Positions 24,066 through 31,760 of a stretch of DNA of 42,639 bases are shown piece by piece. Numbering within the stretch: position 1 is the first letter of the stretch; each line of letters opens with the position of its first letter. Made by a program: the position numbers and the translations under genes. This DNA is from Nocardia vaccinii NBRC 15922. Lineage in GTDB: Bacteria > Actinomycetota > Actinomycetes > Mycobacteriales > Mycobacteriaceae. Under the pieces are notes generated by a model. The model was not told where the DNA came from and searched no databases. It saw nothing but the letters and a program-made list of their open reading frames with translations. The stretch spans positions 1-42,639 of the forward strand of contig NZ_BDCC01000084.1 in NCBI RefSeq assembly GCF_001613305.1. The letters run 5' to 3'.

Positions 24066-27000
24066 CCAGTACCCGTCGATTCGTCCGTCCGGCCCGAATC
24101 GTGCGCGGTCCCAAGGCGCCCGCGGTGACCGAGCTGCGCCTGCAACCGCCCACCGAGCTGCCGAAACCGGTGCCCGCCTCGCGCCTGCGCCTGCTCATGC
24201 CGGTGGTCATGATGGCGGGTATGGCCGGGATGATGGTCATGATGTTCCGCGGCGGCGGCACGATGTCGCCGACCTCGATGATGTTTCCGATGATGATGCT
24301 GGTCTCGGTCTTCGGCATGCTCGGCGGGAATTTCGGCGGCGCGGGCAGTCTCAACGAGGAGCGCAAGGACTATCTGCGCAGTCTCGCCGACAATCGCAGG
24401 TCCGTGCATGCGGCCGAAACCGATCTGTACGCCTTCCTGCGCTACACCCATCCCGGACCGGCCGAACTGGCCCGGTTGATCGGCAGTAAGCGGATGTGGG
24501 AGGTGCAGGTCTCGAGTCCGCACTTCCTGCGCGTGCGAGTCGGCCAGGGGCGCATCGCCAATCAGGTCCGGGTGATCGTGCCCGAGGCCGCGCCCACCTC
24601 GGATCTGGATCCCGTGGGCGTGGTCGAGCTGACTCGGTTCGCCAAGGCGTACTCGACCGTCGGCGGTATGCCGGTGGCTATCAATTTGCTGTCCGCGCCG
24701 CTGGTCAGCTTCGACGGCGATCCGGATGCGGTGGCCGGTCTGGTGCGGGCGGCGCTGGCGGAGGTGGTCGTGCTGCACGGTCCGGATCAGGTCGGTATCG
24801 CCGCGGTGGTGACCGATCCGGATTCGCCGAAGTGGTCCTGGCTCAAATGGTTGCCGCATACGCAGCATCAGAGCGATACCGATGCGATCGGGTCGGGTCG
24901 GATGATTTACCGCAGCGTCGCCGAACTGCGGGCCAAGGTGCTGGTCGGCCTGAACCGAGGACCGTTCTCCGCCAGCAGCGAGCCGAGCCTGGACCGCAAG
25001 CAGTTCCTGTTGATCGTCGATCTGGGCGGGGCGGCGAACGAGCGGGACATCTCCGGTATCGACGGCTGCACCTGGTTGCGCCTGGGCTCGGCCGAACCCG
25101 CTCTGCCGCGCGCGCTGAAATTCACCGTGCAGCCGGATCACGCACTGTACGAGGTGAATTCGCGCGGAACCCGGCGGGTCGGGCGCGCGGACGGCATGTC
25201 GATTCCGGCGATGACGGCGGTGGCCCGCAGCATCTCCTCGTTCCGGCTGTCCTCGGTGGTCGAGGCGGTGGTCGCCGAACAGTCCAGCGGCGGCACCTCC
25301 TGGGAGGAGATGATCGGCATCACCGATCCGGGCGCGATCCGGGTGGACCAGCAATGGGTCCGGCGGCGCGATGCCGATCGGTCCCGGCTGAACATCCCGT
25401 TCGGGCACGATCCCACCGGCGGCGTGGTTCATCTGGATATCAAGGAATCTGCCGAGGAGGGGATGGGCCCGCACGGCATGTGCATCGGCGCCACCGGTTC
25501 GGGAAAGTCGGAATTTCTTCGGACACTTGTGCTTTCGGCGGTCGCGACACATTCCTCCGATGTGCTGAACCTGCTGCTGGTCGACTTCAAGGGTGGTGCG
25601 ACCTTCCTCGGTTTCGACCGGTTGTCCCATGTGACGGCCGTGGTGACCAACATGGAGGAGGAGGCCGATCTGGTCACCCGCATGGAGGACGTCATCAACG
25701 GCGAGATGGCCCGCCGGCAGCGAATCCTGCGTGACGCGGGCAATTTCGCCAGTGTCGCCGACTACGAGCGGGCCCGGGAACAGGGGGCGCGCCTGGCGCC
25801 GCTGCCGACGCTGCTCATCGTTCTGGACGAATTCGCCGAATTGCTGGAGCAGCACGCGAATTTCGCGAAACTGTTCGTGGCCATCGGCCGGTTGGGCCGA
25901 TCGCTGCGGATCCACCTGCTGCTGGCCTCGCAGAAGGTGCCCGCCAACCGGATGGGCGAGCTCGAGGCGCATCTGTCCTATCGAATCGCGTTGCGCACCA
26001 ACCAGACCAGCGATTCACGCGATGCGATCGGTACCGCCGATGCCTACCACCTGCCGAAGAAACCGGGTTCGGGTTATCTACGGGTCGGGGCGGGCGATCT
26101 GCAGCGCTTCCAGGCCGCCTACGTGGGCGGGCCGTACGTCGCGCCCGCGCAGACCTCGGCCGCGTCGGCGCAGCGCGCCCGCCGCGCCGGTGGCGGATAC
26201 CGTCCGCCGCAACGGTTCACCGCCGGGCACATCGCGGATGCTCGACCGGCCCCGCTCGTCGAGCAGGCGACGGTCGAGGCGCCGCAGGTTCCCGAGGCCG
26301 AGCCGGTGACCGTCATGGAGACGGTCTTGCAGCAGCTGGCCGGACACGGTCGCGCCGCGCACAAGATGTGGCTGCCCCCGCTGGCCGTGCCGCCCACGCT
26401 GGAACGCCTGATCTCGGCGGTGCAGCCGGGGCAGTTGCAGCTGCCGGTCGCCATCGTGGACAAACCGCGCCAGCAGCGACAGGACGTCTGGTCGATCGAT
26501 CTGTCCAGTGCGGGCGGGCACGTCGCGGTGGTCGGCGGACCGCAGTCCGGTAAGTCGACCGCTCTGCAGACCCTCATCCTGTCCGCCGCGCTGACGCATA
26601 CTCCCGAGCGCGTGCAGTTCTACTGCCTGGACTTCTCCGGCGGTCTGTCGGGCATGCGGAACGTGCCGCACGTGGGCTCGGTCGCGGGCGCGCGGGACGC
26701 GGACCGGATCCGCCGCACCTTCGCGCTGATCAGCAATCTGCTCGCGCATCGCCAGACGATCTTCAGCGAGCTCGGTATCGACTCCATGCGCGAATTCCGC
26801 CGCCGCCGTGACTCACCGGCCGAATCGGCGAATCTGTCCGCGCACGGTGACGACCACGGAGACGTATTCGTCGTGGTGGACGGCTGGGACATCGGGTTCG
26901 CGGTGAACAGCGGCTACTTCGACGAATATATGCCGCTGATGGAATCCATCGCGGTGCAGGGCCTGAATTACGGTGTGCACCTGGTGCTCTCGAGTTCGCG

Positions 27001-28057
27001 GTGGGCGGCTATCCGGTCCGCGATCAAAGATCAGCTGCAGACCCGGCTGGAATTCCGTCTGGGCGACCTCACCGACACGGTGTTCCCCGCGCACCGCGCC
27101 GTCGTGGCCTCGATACCGCCCGATCGTCCGGGGCGCTGCCTCTCCAATGACGCCCTGCACATGCTCACCGCGCTACCGCGCACCGATGGCGTCGGCGAGT
27201 CCGAGTCCGCCGCCGCCGGATTGGCCGCCACGGCAGAACAACTCGGGCAGACCTACGCCGGGCGTCGGGCACCGGCGGTGAAGCTGCTGCCCTCGCGGAT
27301 CGGCATGGACGAGCTGCTTGCGGCGATGCCGCCGCCGACCACGCTGGCGCAGCAACTGGTGCTGCCCTTCGGAATTCGCGAATCCGATCTCAGTCCGGCC
27401 AGCGCCGACTTCGGCGTCTCCACCCACCTGATCGTGCTCGGATCGCCGGGCTGCGGGAAATCGACAGTGCTGGCCGCGCTGCTGGAATCCATCCGCACCC
27501 GGTTCACCAAGGATCAGGCTCGGGTGCTGCTCGTCGACTACCGTCGCATCCACATGGACGCGATTCCGGATGAGCAGCTGCTCGGTTATCTGACCAGCGA
27601 ACGCGATCTGACGGAGAACTTGCCCGCATTCGCCGCCCGGATGCGCCAGCGTCGCGCACCCGACGATGTGACCTCGCAACAGCTGAAGGATCGCTCCTGG
27701 TGGAGCGGCCCGGAGATCTTCGTGGTGATCGACGACTATCACATGGTCGCGCAGCGCGGTGCGATGAATCCGCTCGAGCCGTTGAAGGACATCATCATCG
27801 ACGGCCGGGACACCGGTTTGCACGTGGTGGTCGCGCGAAATATCGCGCAGGCGGATATGGCGCTCTATGACAATGTGCTCGGTCAGATGAAGAATCTGAA
27901 TTCGTCGGGTTTCATCATGGACGGTTCGAAGATGGACGGTGCGCTCATCGGCGATGTGAAGGCCGCCAAACAGCCGGTGGGTCGTGGCATCTTCGTCGAA
28001 CCCATGCACTCGCGCCGGGATCTGGTGCAGGCGGCCTGGACCGCGCCGCAGGGCTGA
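24062..28057 (+). CDS. eccC: ESX motor ATPase EccC (single polypeptide)
   Basis: 1331 residues from a GTG overlapping the eccB stop. Two Met-rich membrane helices (~40-95) precede three FtsK/SpoIIIE-type ATPase domains. Their Walker A motifs are G-A-T-G-S-G-K-S (476-483), G-G-P-Q-S-G-K-S (825-832) and G-S-P-G-C-G-K-S (1127-1134). Walker B is canonical in domain 1 (D589-E590), D940-G in domain 2 and D1224-D in domain 3. Only the first therefore looks fully catalytic, as is usual for EccC. The C-terminal domain binds the export signal of Esx substrates. It is unsplit, unlike EccCa1/EccCb1 of mycobacterial ESX-1. A palindromic promoter follows before the PE gene. Confidence 0.95.
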   Translation: MTSTRRFVRPARIVRGPKAPAVTELRLQPPTELPKPVPASRLRLLMPVVMMAGMAGMMVMMFRGGGTMSPTSMMFPMMMLVSVFGMLGGNFGGAGSLNEERKDYLRSLADNRRSVHAAETDLYAFLRYTHPGPAELARLIGSKRMWEVQVSSPHFLRVRVGQGRIANQVRVIVPEAAPTSDLDPVGVVELTRFAKAYSTVGGMPVAINLLSAPLVSFDGDPDAVAGLVRAALAEVVVLHGPDQVGIAAVVTDPDSPKWSWLKWLPHTQHQSDTDAIGSGRMIYRSVAELRAKVLVGLNRGPFSASSEPSLDRKQFLLIVDLGGAANERDISGIDGCTWLRLGSAEPALPRALKFTVQPDHALYEVNSRGTRRVGRADGMSIPAMTAVARSISSFRLSSVVEAVVAEQSSGGTSWEEMIGITDPGAIRVDQQWVRRRDADRSRLNIPFGHDPTGGVVHLDIKESAEEGMGPHGMCIGATGSGKSEFLRTLVLSAVATHSSDVLNLLLVDFKGGATFLGFDRLSHVTAVVTNMEEEADLVTRMEDVINGEMARRQRILRDAGNFASVADYERAREQGARLAPLPTLLIVLDEFAELLEQHANFAKLFVAIGRLGRSLRIHLLLASQKVPANRMGELEAHLSYRIALRTNQTSDSRDAIGTADAYHLPKKPGSGYLRVGAGDLQRFQAAYVGGPYVAPAQTSAASAQRARRAGGGYRPPQRFTAGHIADARPAPLVEQATVEAPQVPEAEPVTVMETVLQQLAGHGRAAHKMWLPPLAVPPTLERLISAVQPGQLQLPVAIVDKPRQQRQDVWSIDLSSAGGHVAVVGGPQSGKSTALQTLILSAALTHTPERVQFYCLDFSGGLSGMRNVPHVGSVAGARDADRIRRTFALISNLLAHRQTIFSELGIDSMREFRRRRDSPAESANLSAHGDDHGDVFVVVDGWDIGFAVNSGYFDEYMPLMESIAVQGLNYGVHLVLSSSRWAAIRSAIKDQLQTRLEFRLGDLTDTVFPAHRAVVASIPPDRPGRCLSNDALHMLTALPRTDGVGESESAAAGLAATAEQLGQTYAGRRAPAVKLLPSRIGMDELLAAMPPPTTLAQQLVLPFGIRESDLSPASADFGVSTHLIVLGSPGCGKSTVLAALLESIRTRFTKDQARVLLVDYRRIHMDAIPDEQLLGYLTSERDLTENLPAFAARMRQRRAPDDVTSQQLKDRSWWSGPEIFVVIDDYHMVAQRGAMNPLEPLKDIIIDGRDTGLHVVVARNIAQADMALYDNVLGQMKNLNSSGFIMDGSKMDGALIGDVKAAKQPVGRGIFVEPMHSRRDLVQAAWTAPQG

Positions 28058-28085
28058 TTCGCAGGTAGTGGGCCGATTCAGACGA

Positions 28086-28112
28086 TTCCCAAGGTTGGGA
28101 ATGGCTTAGCGT
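28086..28112 (+). promoter_or_regulatory. Palindromic promoter element, copy 5 (perfect)
   Basis: TTCCCAAGGTTGGGAA (28086-28101) is a perfect palindrome. TAGCGT (28107-28112), a better TAnnnT match than the other copies, follows after exactly five bases. The PE start at 28167 is 54 bases downstream. This gives the PE-PPE-esx genes their own promoter inside the core cluster. Confidence 0.6.
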
Positions 28113-28166
28113 TCTTGCTGGATGGCTTGTTACGAGCCGCCCGGAGCAGTAGTCAGGAGAGGGTCC

Positions 28167-28490
28167 ATGGCTGTTGAATCAATCGAAGCATTTCTCGAGG
28201 AATTCCCTGTCCTCAGCGCACAGAAGGTGGCTACCAGCACGACACTGAACGGCGTCATGAAAACTGCCGCGGCCGCGGCTCGGCCCACGTCGGCCGCGTC
28301 GGATCCGGTGAGCAAGCTGGCGTCCACCGTCATGAAGCTGTATCAGAACGTGTTCTTCGCCCCGACTCAGCAGGGTTCGAACAACCTGGGCCTGGGTGGT
28401 GAGCACCTGGGACCGGTGAGCATGCAGTATGCGATGTCCGATACCAGCGGGTCCGCCGCGGTCGCCGCCGAGCGACCCGGCGGTATCTGA
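28167..28490 (+). CDS. PE-like protein
   Basis: 107 residues from ATG 28167, with AGGAGAGGG just upstream; the earlier in-frame ATG at 28122 would lie almost on the -10 hexamer. The protein is two helices of PE type ending in Y88-x-x-x-D92, the ESX export motif, then a short Ala/Gly tail. The classical Pro-Glu near the N-terminus is not evident, so the call rests on size, helix pattern, motif and position before a PPE gene. It probably forms a heterodimer with the PPE product that is recognised by EspG. Confidence 0.72.
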   Translation: MAVESIEAFLEEFPVLSAQKVATSTTLNGVMKTAAAAARPTSAASDPVSKLASTVMKLYQNVFFAPTQQGSNNLGLGGEHLGPVSMQYAMSDTSGSAAVAAERPGGI

Positions 28491-28504
28491 CCGGCGAGGC
28501 TCCG

Positions 28505-29917
28505 ATGTCATCGCCAACGTCCGACCTGGTCAGTTTAGGGCAGGCGGTCGATCTCGTAGAGGCATTCGCCGGTGGACTGTCCGCACTCGCCGACTTCGTC
28601 GAGTCATGGGATTTCGGCGCTTGGCCGCCGGAGGTGAATTCGGCTCGGCTGACCTTCGGGCCCGGTTCAGCGCCGATGATCGACACCGCGGGTGCGTACA
28701 CCGGTATGGCCGAAGCGCTCAATGCCGCGGCGGCCGCCTCCGACGGCTCGACCACCGCGATGTCGGTGTCCTGGCGTGGGGTCGGTTCGGACAGCGCGCA
28801 GGCCGCGTTCCGCAATCACGCGAACTGGCTGCGCGGCCAGGCTGCGGTCGCCGAGGAGGCGGCCGCACATGCGGCCGCTGTCGCGGGTGCGTATACCGCG
28901 GCGTACGCCACGATGCCACCGCTACCGGCGATCCTGGCCAATCGGCTGACCACCGCGACGCTGATAGCCACCAACGCCCACGGCGGCAACACCCCGGCCA
29001 TCATGATCAACGAAATGATCTACCTCGGCATGTGGATCGACGCGTCCGTCACGATGTACGCGTATCACGGCGAGGTGCTCGCGACCTTGTCGAGCCTGCC
29101 GCCGCCGCTACCGCCACCCACCATCACCACCGGAGCCGGATCCGGCCCGGACCCGTTCAGCGGTCCCCTGGGCACTGGATACTCGACCGGCGGATCGGGC
29201 GGGTCCGGCGGCGGCGGAGGTTCCTCGGGCGGGCCGAACGGAGGCGGTAACGGTCCGGGCGATTCCGGTGGCGGCGGGAATACCACCCCGACCGATCCGA
29301 CCCAGGCGGTGAATCCGACCGATGCGGGCACTGGCGCGGATCAAGCGGTCTCGGATGTGAATCAGGCCGCGAGTTCGATGACCGACGCGCTGAACCCGGA
29401 TGGGTCCACCGGTGACTACCTGCAACAGCACGGTTTCTACGGCACCTCGCCGTACTCCACGACGCTGGCGGGACTCAATGGCGGCGCGGGCAGCGTGGTG
29501 GCGTTCTCGATGATGCGCGGCGGTATCGGCGATATGCCGGGCACCGCCACCGGATTCAAGATGCCCGCCAACTGGCGGATGAGCGCCGCGCGTGCCTTCG
29601 GCGCCAGTCAGGCCGAACCGGAGCCCGCCACCGCGGGACGTCGGCCGGCCCCGCGCAGGGGCGTGTCCGCTCCCCGGGAGCAGATGCGTCGTCGCCGGAG
29701 GAAGGATGAGAAGAACAAGTCCGAAAAGGTTTTCGTGCCTGGCGAACTGCTCGACGTCCCTGTGCTCGAATTGCCGCCTGTCATCGGTGTCATCGAGGCC
29801 GACGACGAACGGTCCGAGGAACACAGTGGTAAGGATTCGGCAACCCTCGGCGTACTCGGGCTCGCTCACCGCGAATCGGCCTCCGAAGACCTGGCCGTGC
29901 AGACGCCGGCGAGATGA
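28505..29917 (+). CDS. PPE family protein with N-terminal extension
   Basis: 470 residues. The PPE signature W-D-F-G-A-W-P41-P42-E43-V-N-S-A-R is followed by G-P-G-S-A-P-M and the W90-R-G92 turn. The later part of the PPE domain has N-x-P-A-I and a Met/Trp-rich helix. About 34 residues precede W-D-F-G, whereas most PPE proteins begin there; the in-frame codon at that point is TGG, so no later ATG replaces it. The C-terminal part has a Gly/Ser linker, a segment G-x-M-P-G-T-A-T-G-F-K-M, a strongly basic stretch (~353-370) and an acidic end. It is paired with the upstream PE gene and should be escorted by EspG. Confidence 0.88.
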   Translation: MSSPTSDLVSLGQAVDLVEAFAGGLSALADFVESWDFGAWPPEVNSARLTFGPGSAPMIDTAGAYTGMAEALNAAAAASDGSTTAMSVSWRGVGSDSAQAAFRNHANWLRGQAAVAEEAAAHAAAVAGAYTAAYATMPPLPAILANRLTTATLIATNAHGGNTPAIMINEMIYLGMWIDASVTMYAYHGEVLATLSSLPPPLPPPTITTGAGSGPDPFSGPLGTGYSTGGSGGSGGGGGSSGGPNGGGNGPGDSGGGGNTTPTDPTQAVNPTDAGTGADQAVSDVNQAASSMTDALNPDGSTGDYLQQHGFYGTSPYSTTLAGLNGGAGSVVAFSMMRGGIGDMPGTATGFKMPANWRMSAARAFGASQAEPEPATAGRRPAPRRGVSAPREQMRRRRRKDEKNKSEKVFVPGELLDVPVLELPPVIGVIEADDERSEEHSGKDSATLGVLGLAHRESASEDLAVQTPAR

Positions 29918-29982
29918 ACGTGAACTCGATCGAGGAAGGAGGTTCGGGTGGGTGTCGCGATATGGACGCCCATGAATGTCGA

Positions 29983-30014
29983 TTACCGGAATGCCGGAAT
30001 CAGGCATCCGGTAA
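29983..30014 (+). other. Hairpin between the PPE and esx genes
   Basis: TTACCGGAATGCC (29983-29995) pairs with GGCATCCGGTAA (30003-30014) over 12 bases with one bulge and a seven-base loop. A smaller hairpin, CGGAAC/GTTCCG (30020-30040), follows. Such structures could protect the downstream esx mRNA or partly terminate transcription, setting the PPE to Esx ratio. No T tract follows. Confidence 0.45.
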
Positions 30015-30071
30015 CTCTCCGGAACATTACGTTCGTTCCGACTGATTCGAACCTCCTGAAAGGATTTGAAA

Positions 30072-30446
30072 ATGGCAGGATCAGCATTTACCGTAGCGGA
30101 TACTCCGGCAATGGAGGCGGCCGCCACCAAGACTGCTTCCGGGCTCGGTGAACTCCAAGCCCACCTCAACGGCCTGGCCGGATGCCAGTCGGCCTTCGAG
30201 AGCGCCTACCAGGGCCAGACCGGAATCGCGATTCAGCAACAGTACACATCCACATTGGCCACCGGTAAGGATCTTGCCGGATTTCTTCAGTGGTTTTTGG
30301 ACAACTTGAAGGCCGCGCACGTCAAATTCGCGGAGCACGATCTGGAACAGAAGGGTTTGGTCGCCGGCGCGGGCGAGGATGGGCTTTCCAGCGAAGTGAG
30401 CGGTGGCCTGCCCACCGCCTCGAAGGTCGACCTCAGCTCCATTTGA
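30072..30446 (+). CDS. WXG100-type Esx protein 1 (Trp replaced by Tyr)
   Basis: 124 residues from ATG 30072, with AAAGGA about seven bases upstream. It is a helical hairpin of the WXG100 fold with Y46-Q-G48 at the turn where W-x-G is expected. The second helix ends in F86-A-E-H-D90, an F version of YxxxD. A ~30-residue polar tail follows, longer than in EsxA/B. It is paired with the next esx gene and should be exported as a heterodimer by the EccC motor. Order (PPE, esx, esx, espG) matches PPE69-esxD-esxC-espG2 of mycobacterial ESX-2. Confidence 0.85.
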   Translation: MAGSAFTVADTPAMEAAATKTASGLGELQAHLNGLAGCQSAFESAYQGQTGIAIQQQYTSTLATGKDLAGFLQWFLDNLKAAHVKFAEHDLEQKGLVAGAGEDGLSSEVSGGLPTASKVDLSSI

Positions 30447-30515
30447 TCCGAGATACGAAATAATCGCCGTTCTCGCCCGAAAATTTTTCTCGCAATAGAT
30501 AAAAGGTGGAAGATA

Positions 30516-30812
30516 ATGAGCGCTTCACGGATAGCGATCAACCACGGTCAGGTGGCCGACACCGTCGCTCAGGTGAAGAAGATTATTGCCAACATGGACA
30601 ATAACACCAAGAACCTGCACGACACCTCACAGAGCCTCATGGACGCATTCGAGGGTGCCGGCGGTACCGGCTACCAGGAAATCGCGGGGCAGCTGAAGAG
30701 CAAGCTGGACGCGTACGGCAGCAGCCTGACAAGACTGAACGCAGCCGTCGGCATGGCCCACAACAACATCACCGATTTGGATATCAATATCGGACACTCG
30801 TTCCAGCACTGA
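30516..30812 (+). CDS. WXG100-type Esx protein 2 (Trp replaced by Phe, EsxC-like)
   Basis: 98 residues with AGGTGGAAG upstream of the ATG. The WXG100 hairpin has F45-E-G47 in place of W-x-G, followed by A-G-G-T-G-Y-Q-E. The mycobacterial ESX-2 protein EsxC carries a comparable F-A-G-H-G-A-Q-G-F turn. Length is standard. The 69-base gap after the first esx gene is AT-rich for this window. It is the predicted partner of the 30072 product. Confidence 0.88.
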   Translation: MSASRIAINHGQVADTVAQVKKIIANMDNNTKNLHDTSQSLMDAFEGAGGTGYQEIAGQLKSKLDAYGSSLTRLNAAVGMAHNNITDLDINIGHSFQH

Positions 30813-30817
30813 GACCG

Positions 30818-31729
30818 ATGCATACGCCGTCCGCTCCGATCTCTGTGCCGGGGCCCGCGACGGACGTCGTGGACGACGTCTTGCATGACGATGAGGTCGA
30901 GGAGCCGGATCCGGTCTCGGTCGACCTCAACGTCGACGCCGCGTTGTTGCTGAAGGATCTGGTCGGCATCGAACACTATCCGCCGGTGCTGGCCCTGCTG
31001 CCGAACATCTACCGGATCGCGGATCGCGACCGGGTGCGCGCCGTGGTTTCCGCGGAGCTCACCGAGGTCGGCGTGCTCGTGGACGGGGTCGTGCACCCCG
31101 TGGTGGAGCACTGGTTGCAGTGCCTGTACCGGCCGGATGTGGAACTCGTCGTCCGGATCATCGACACCGGTCTGGACGGCGAGTCACGCGGAATGCTGCG
31201 GCTGTCGCTGGTGCGTTCGGGTGATTCGCACGTCCTGGCGGTCCGCAGCGACGACCACATCGTGATCCAGTCGGTCTTCCAGGAGGGAGAACATCTGGAC
31301 ACCGTGGCAGCGGTGCTGTCCGCGGCGCTCGGTCCCGGCGCGGCGTTGCGGTTCGAGCCGGTGACCGCGACCCGCGAGCAGGTCGACGACCTGCCGGCCG
31401 ACTCGGTCGAGCGGCGGCGGGCGTTCGCCGAACTGGGTGCGGCGCCGCATACCGCGGGCGTGCTGAGCCGGGTGCTCGACGAGGTGGTCCGCCGGGCCGA
31501 GGTGCTGATGATCGAACATCACGACGGTGAGCGCCAGTGGCCCGAGGTTTGTCTGAGCGTGCTGGACACCCTCTCCGGCCGGATCGTGGTGACGCCCCGG
31601 CTCGCCCTGGACGGCCGGATCTACTCCACATACGCCCCGGGCGACGACGCGGCACTGCGAGCGGGCGTCGCGGCCCTGGCCGAACTGCTGCCGGGCCACA
31701 GCTGGTTCGGCACCAGCCGGACCGAGTGA
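30818..31729 (+). CDS. espG: ESX chaperone EspG
   Basis: 303 residues, five bases after the second esx stop. A ~35-residue acidic N-terminus is followed by the mixed alpha/beta EspG fold (~40-300). Visible signatures include E-L-T-E-V-G-V-L-V-D, V-V-E-H-W-L, and a terminal L-P-G-H-S-W-F-G. EspG is a cytosolic chaperone that binds the tip of the PPE protein in the cognate PE-PPE pair and keeps it soluble until export. The neighbouring PE/PPE genes are the expected clients. Length is typical. Confidence 0.9.
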   Translation: MHTPSAPISVPGPATDVVDDVLHDDEVEEPDPVSVDLNVDAALLLKDLVGIEHYPPVLALLPNIYRIADRDRVRAVVSAELTEVGVLVDGVVHPVVEHWLQCLYRPDVELVVRIIDTGLDGESRGMLRLSLVRSGDSHVLAVRSDDHIVIQSVFQEGEHLDTVAAVLSAALGPGAALRFEPVTATREQVDDLPADSVERRRAFAELGAAPHTAGVLSRVLDEVVRRAEVLMIEHHDGERQWPEVCLSVLDTLSGRIVVTPRLALDGRIYSTYAPGDDAALRAGVAALAELLPGHSWFGTSRTE

Positions 31730-31760
31730 TCCCGCGCGAGTTTTGGAAAGGATGACGGAA

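Noticed and set aside
24005..25972. Long minus-strand open frames opposite eccC and other core genes
   Set aside because: They are His/Arg/Gln-rich shadows expected opposite high-GC coding DNA, without ribosome sites or recognisable domains.
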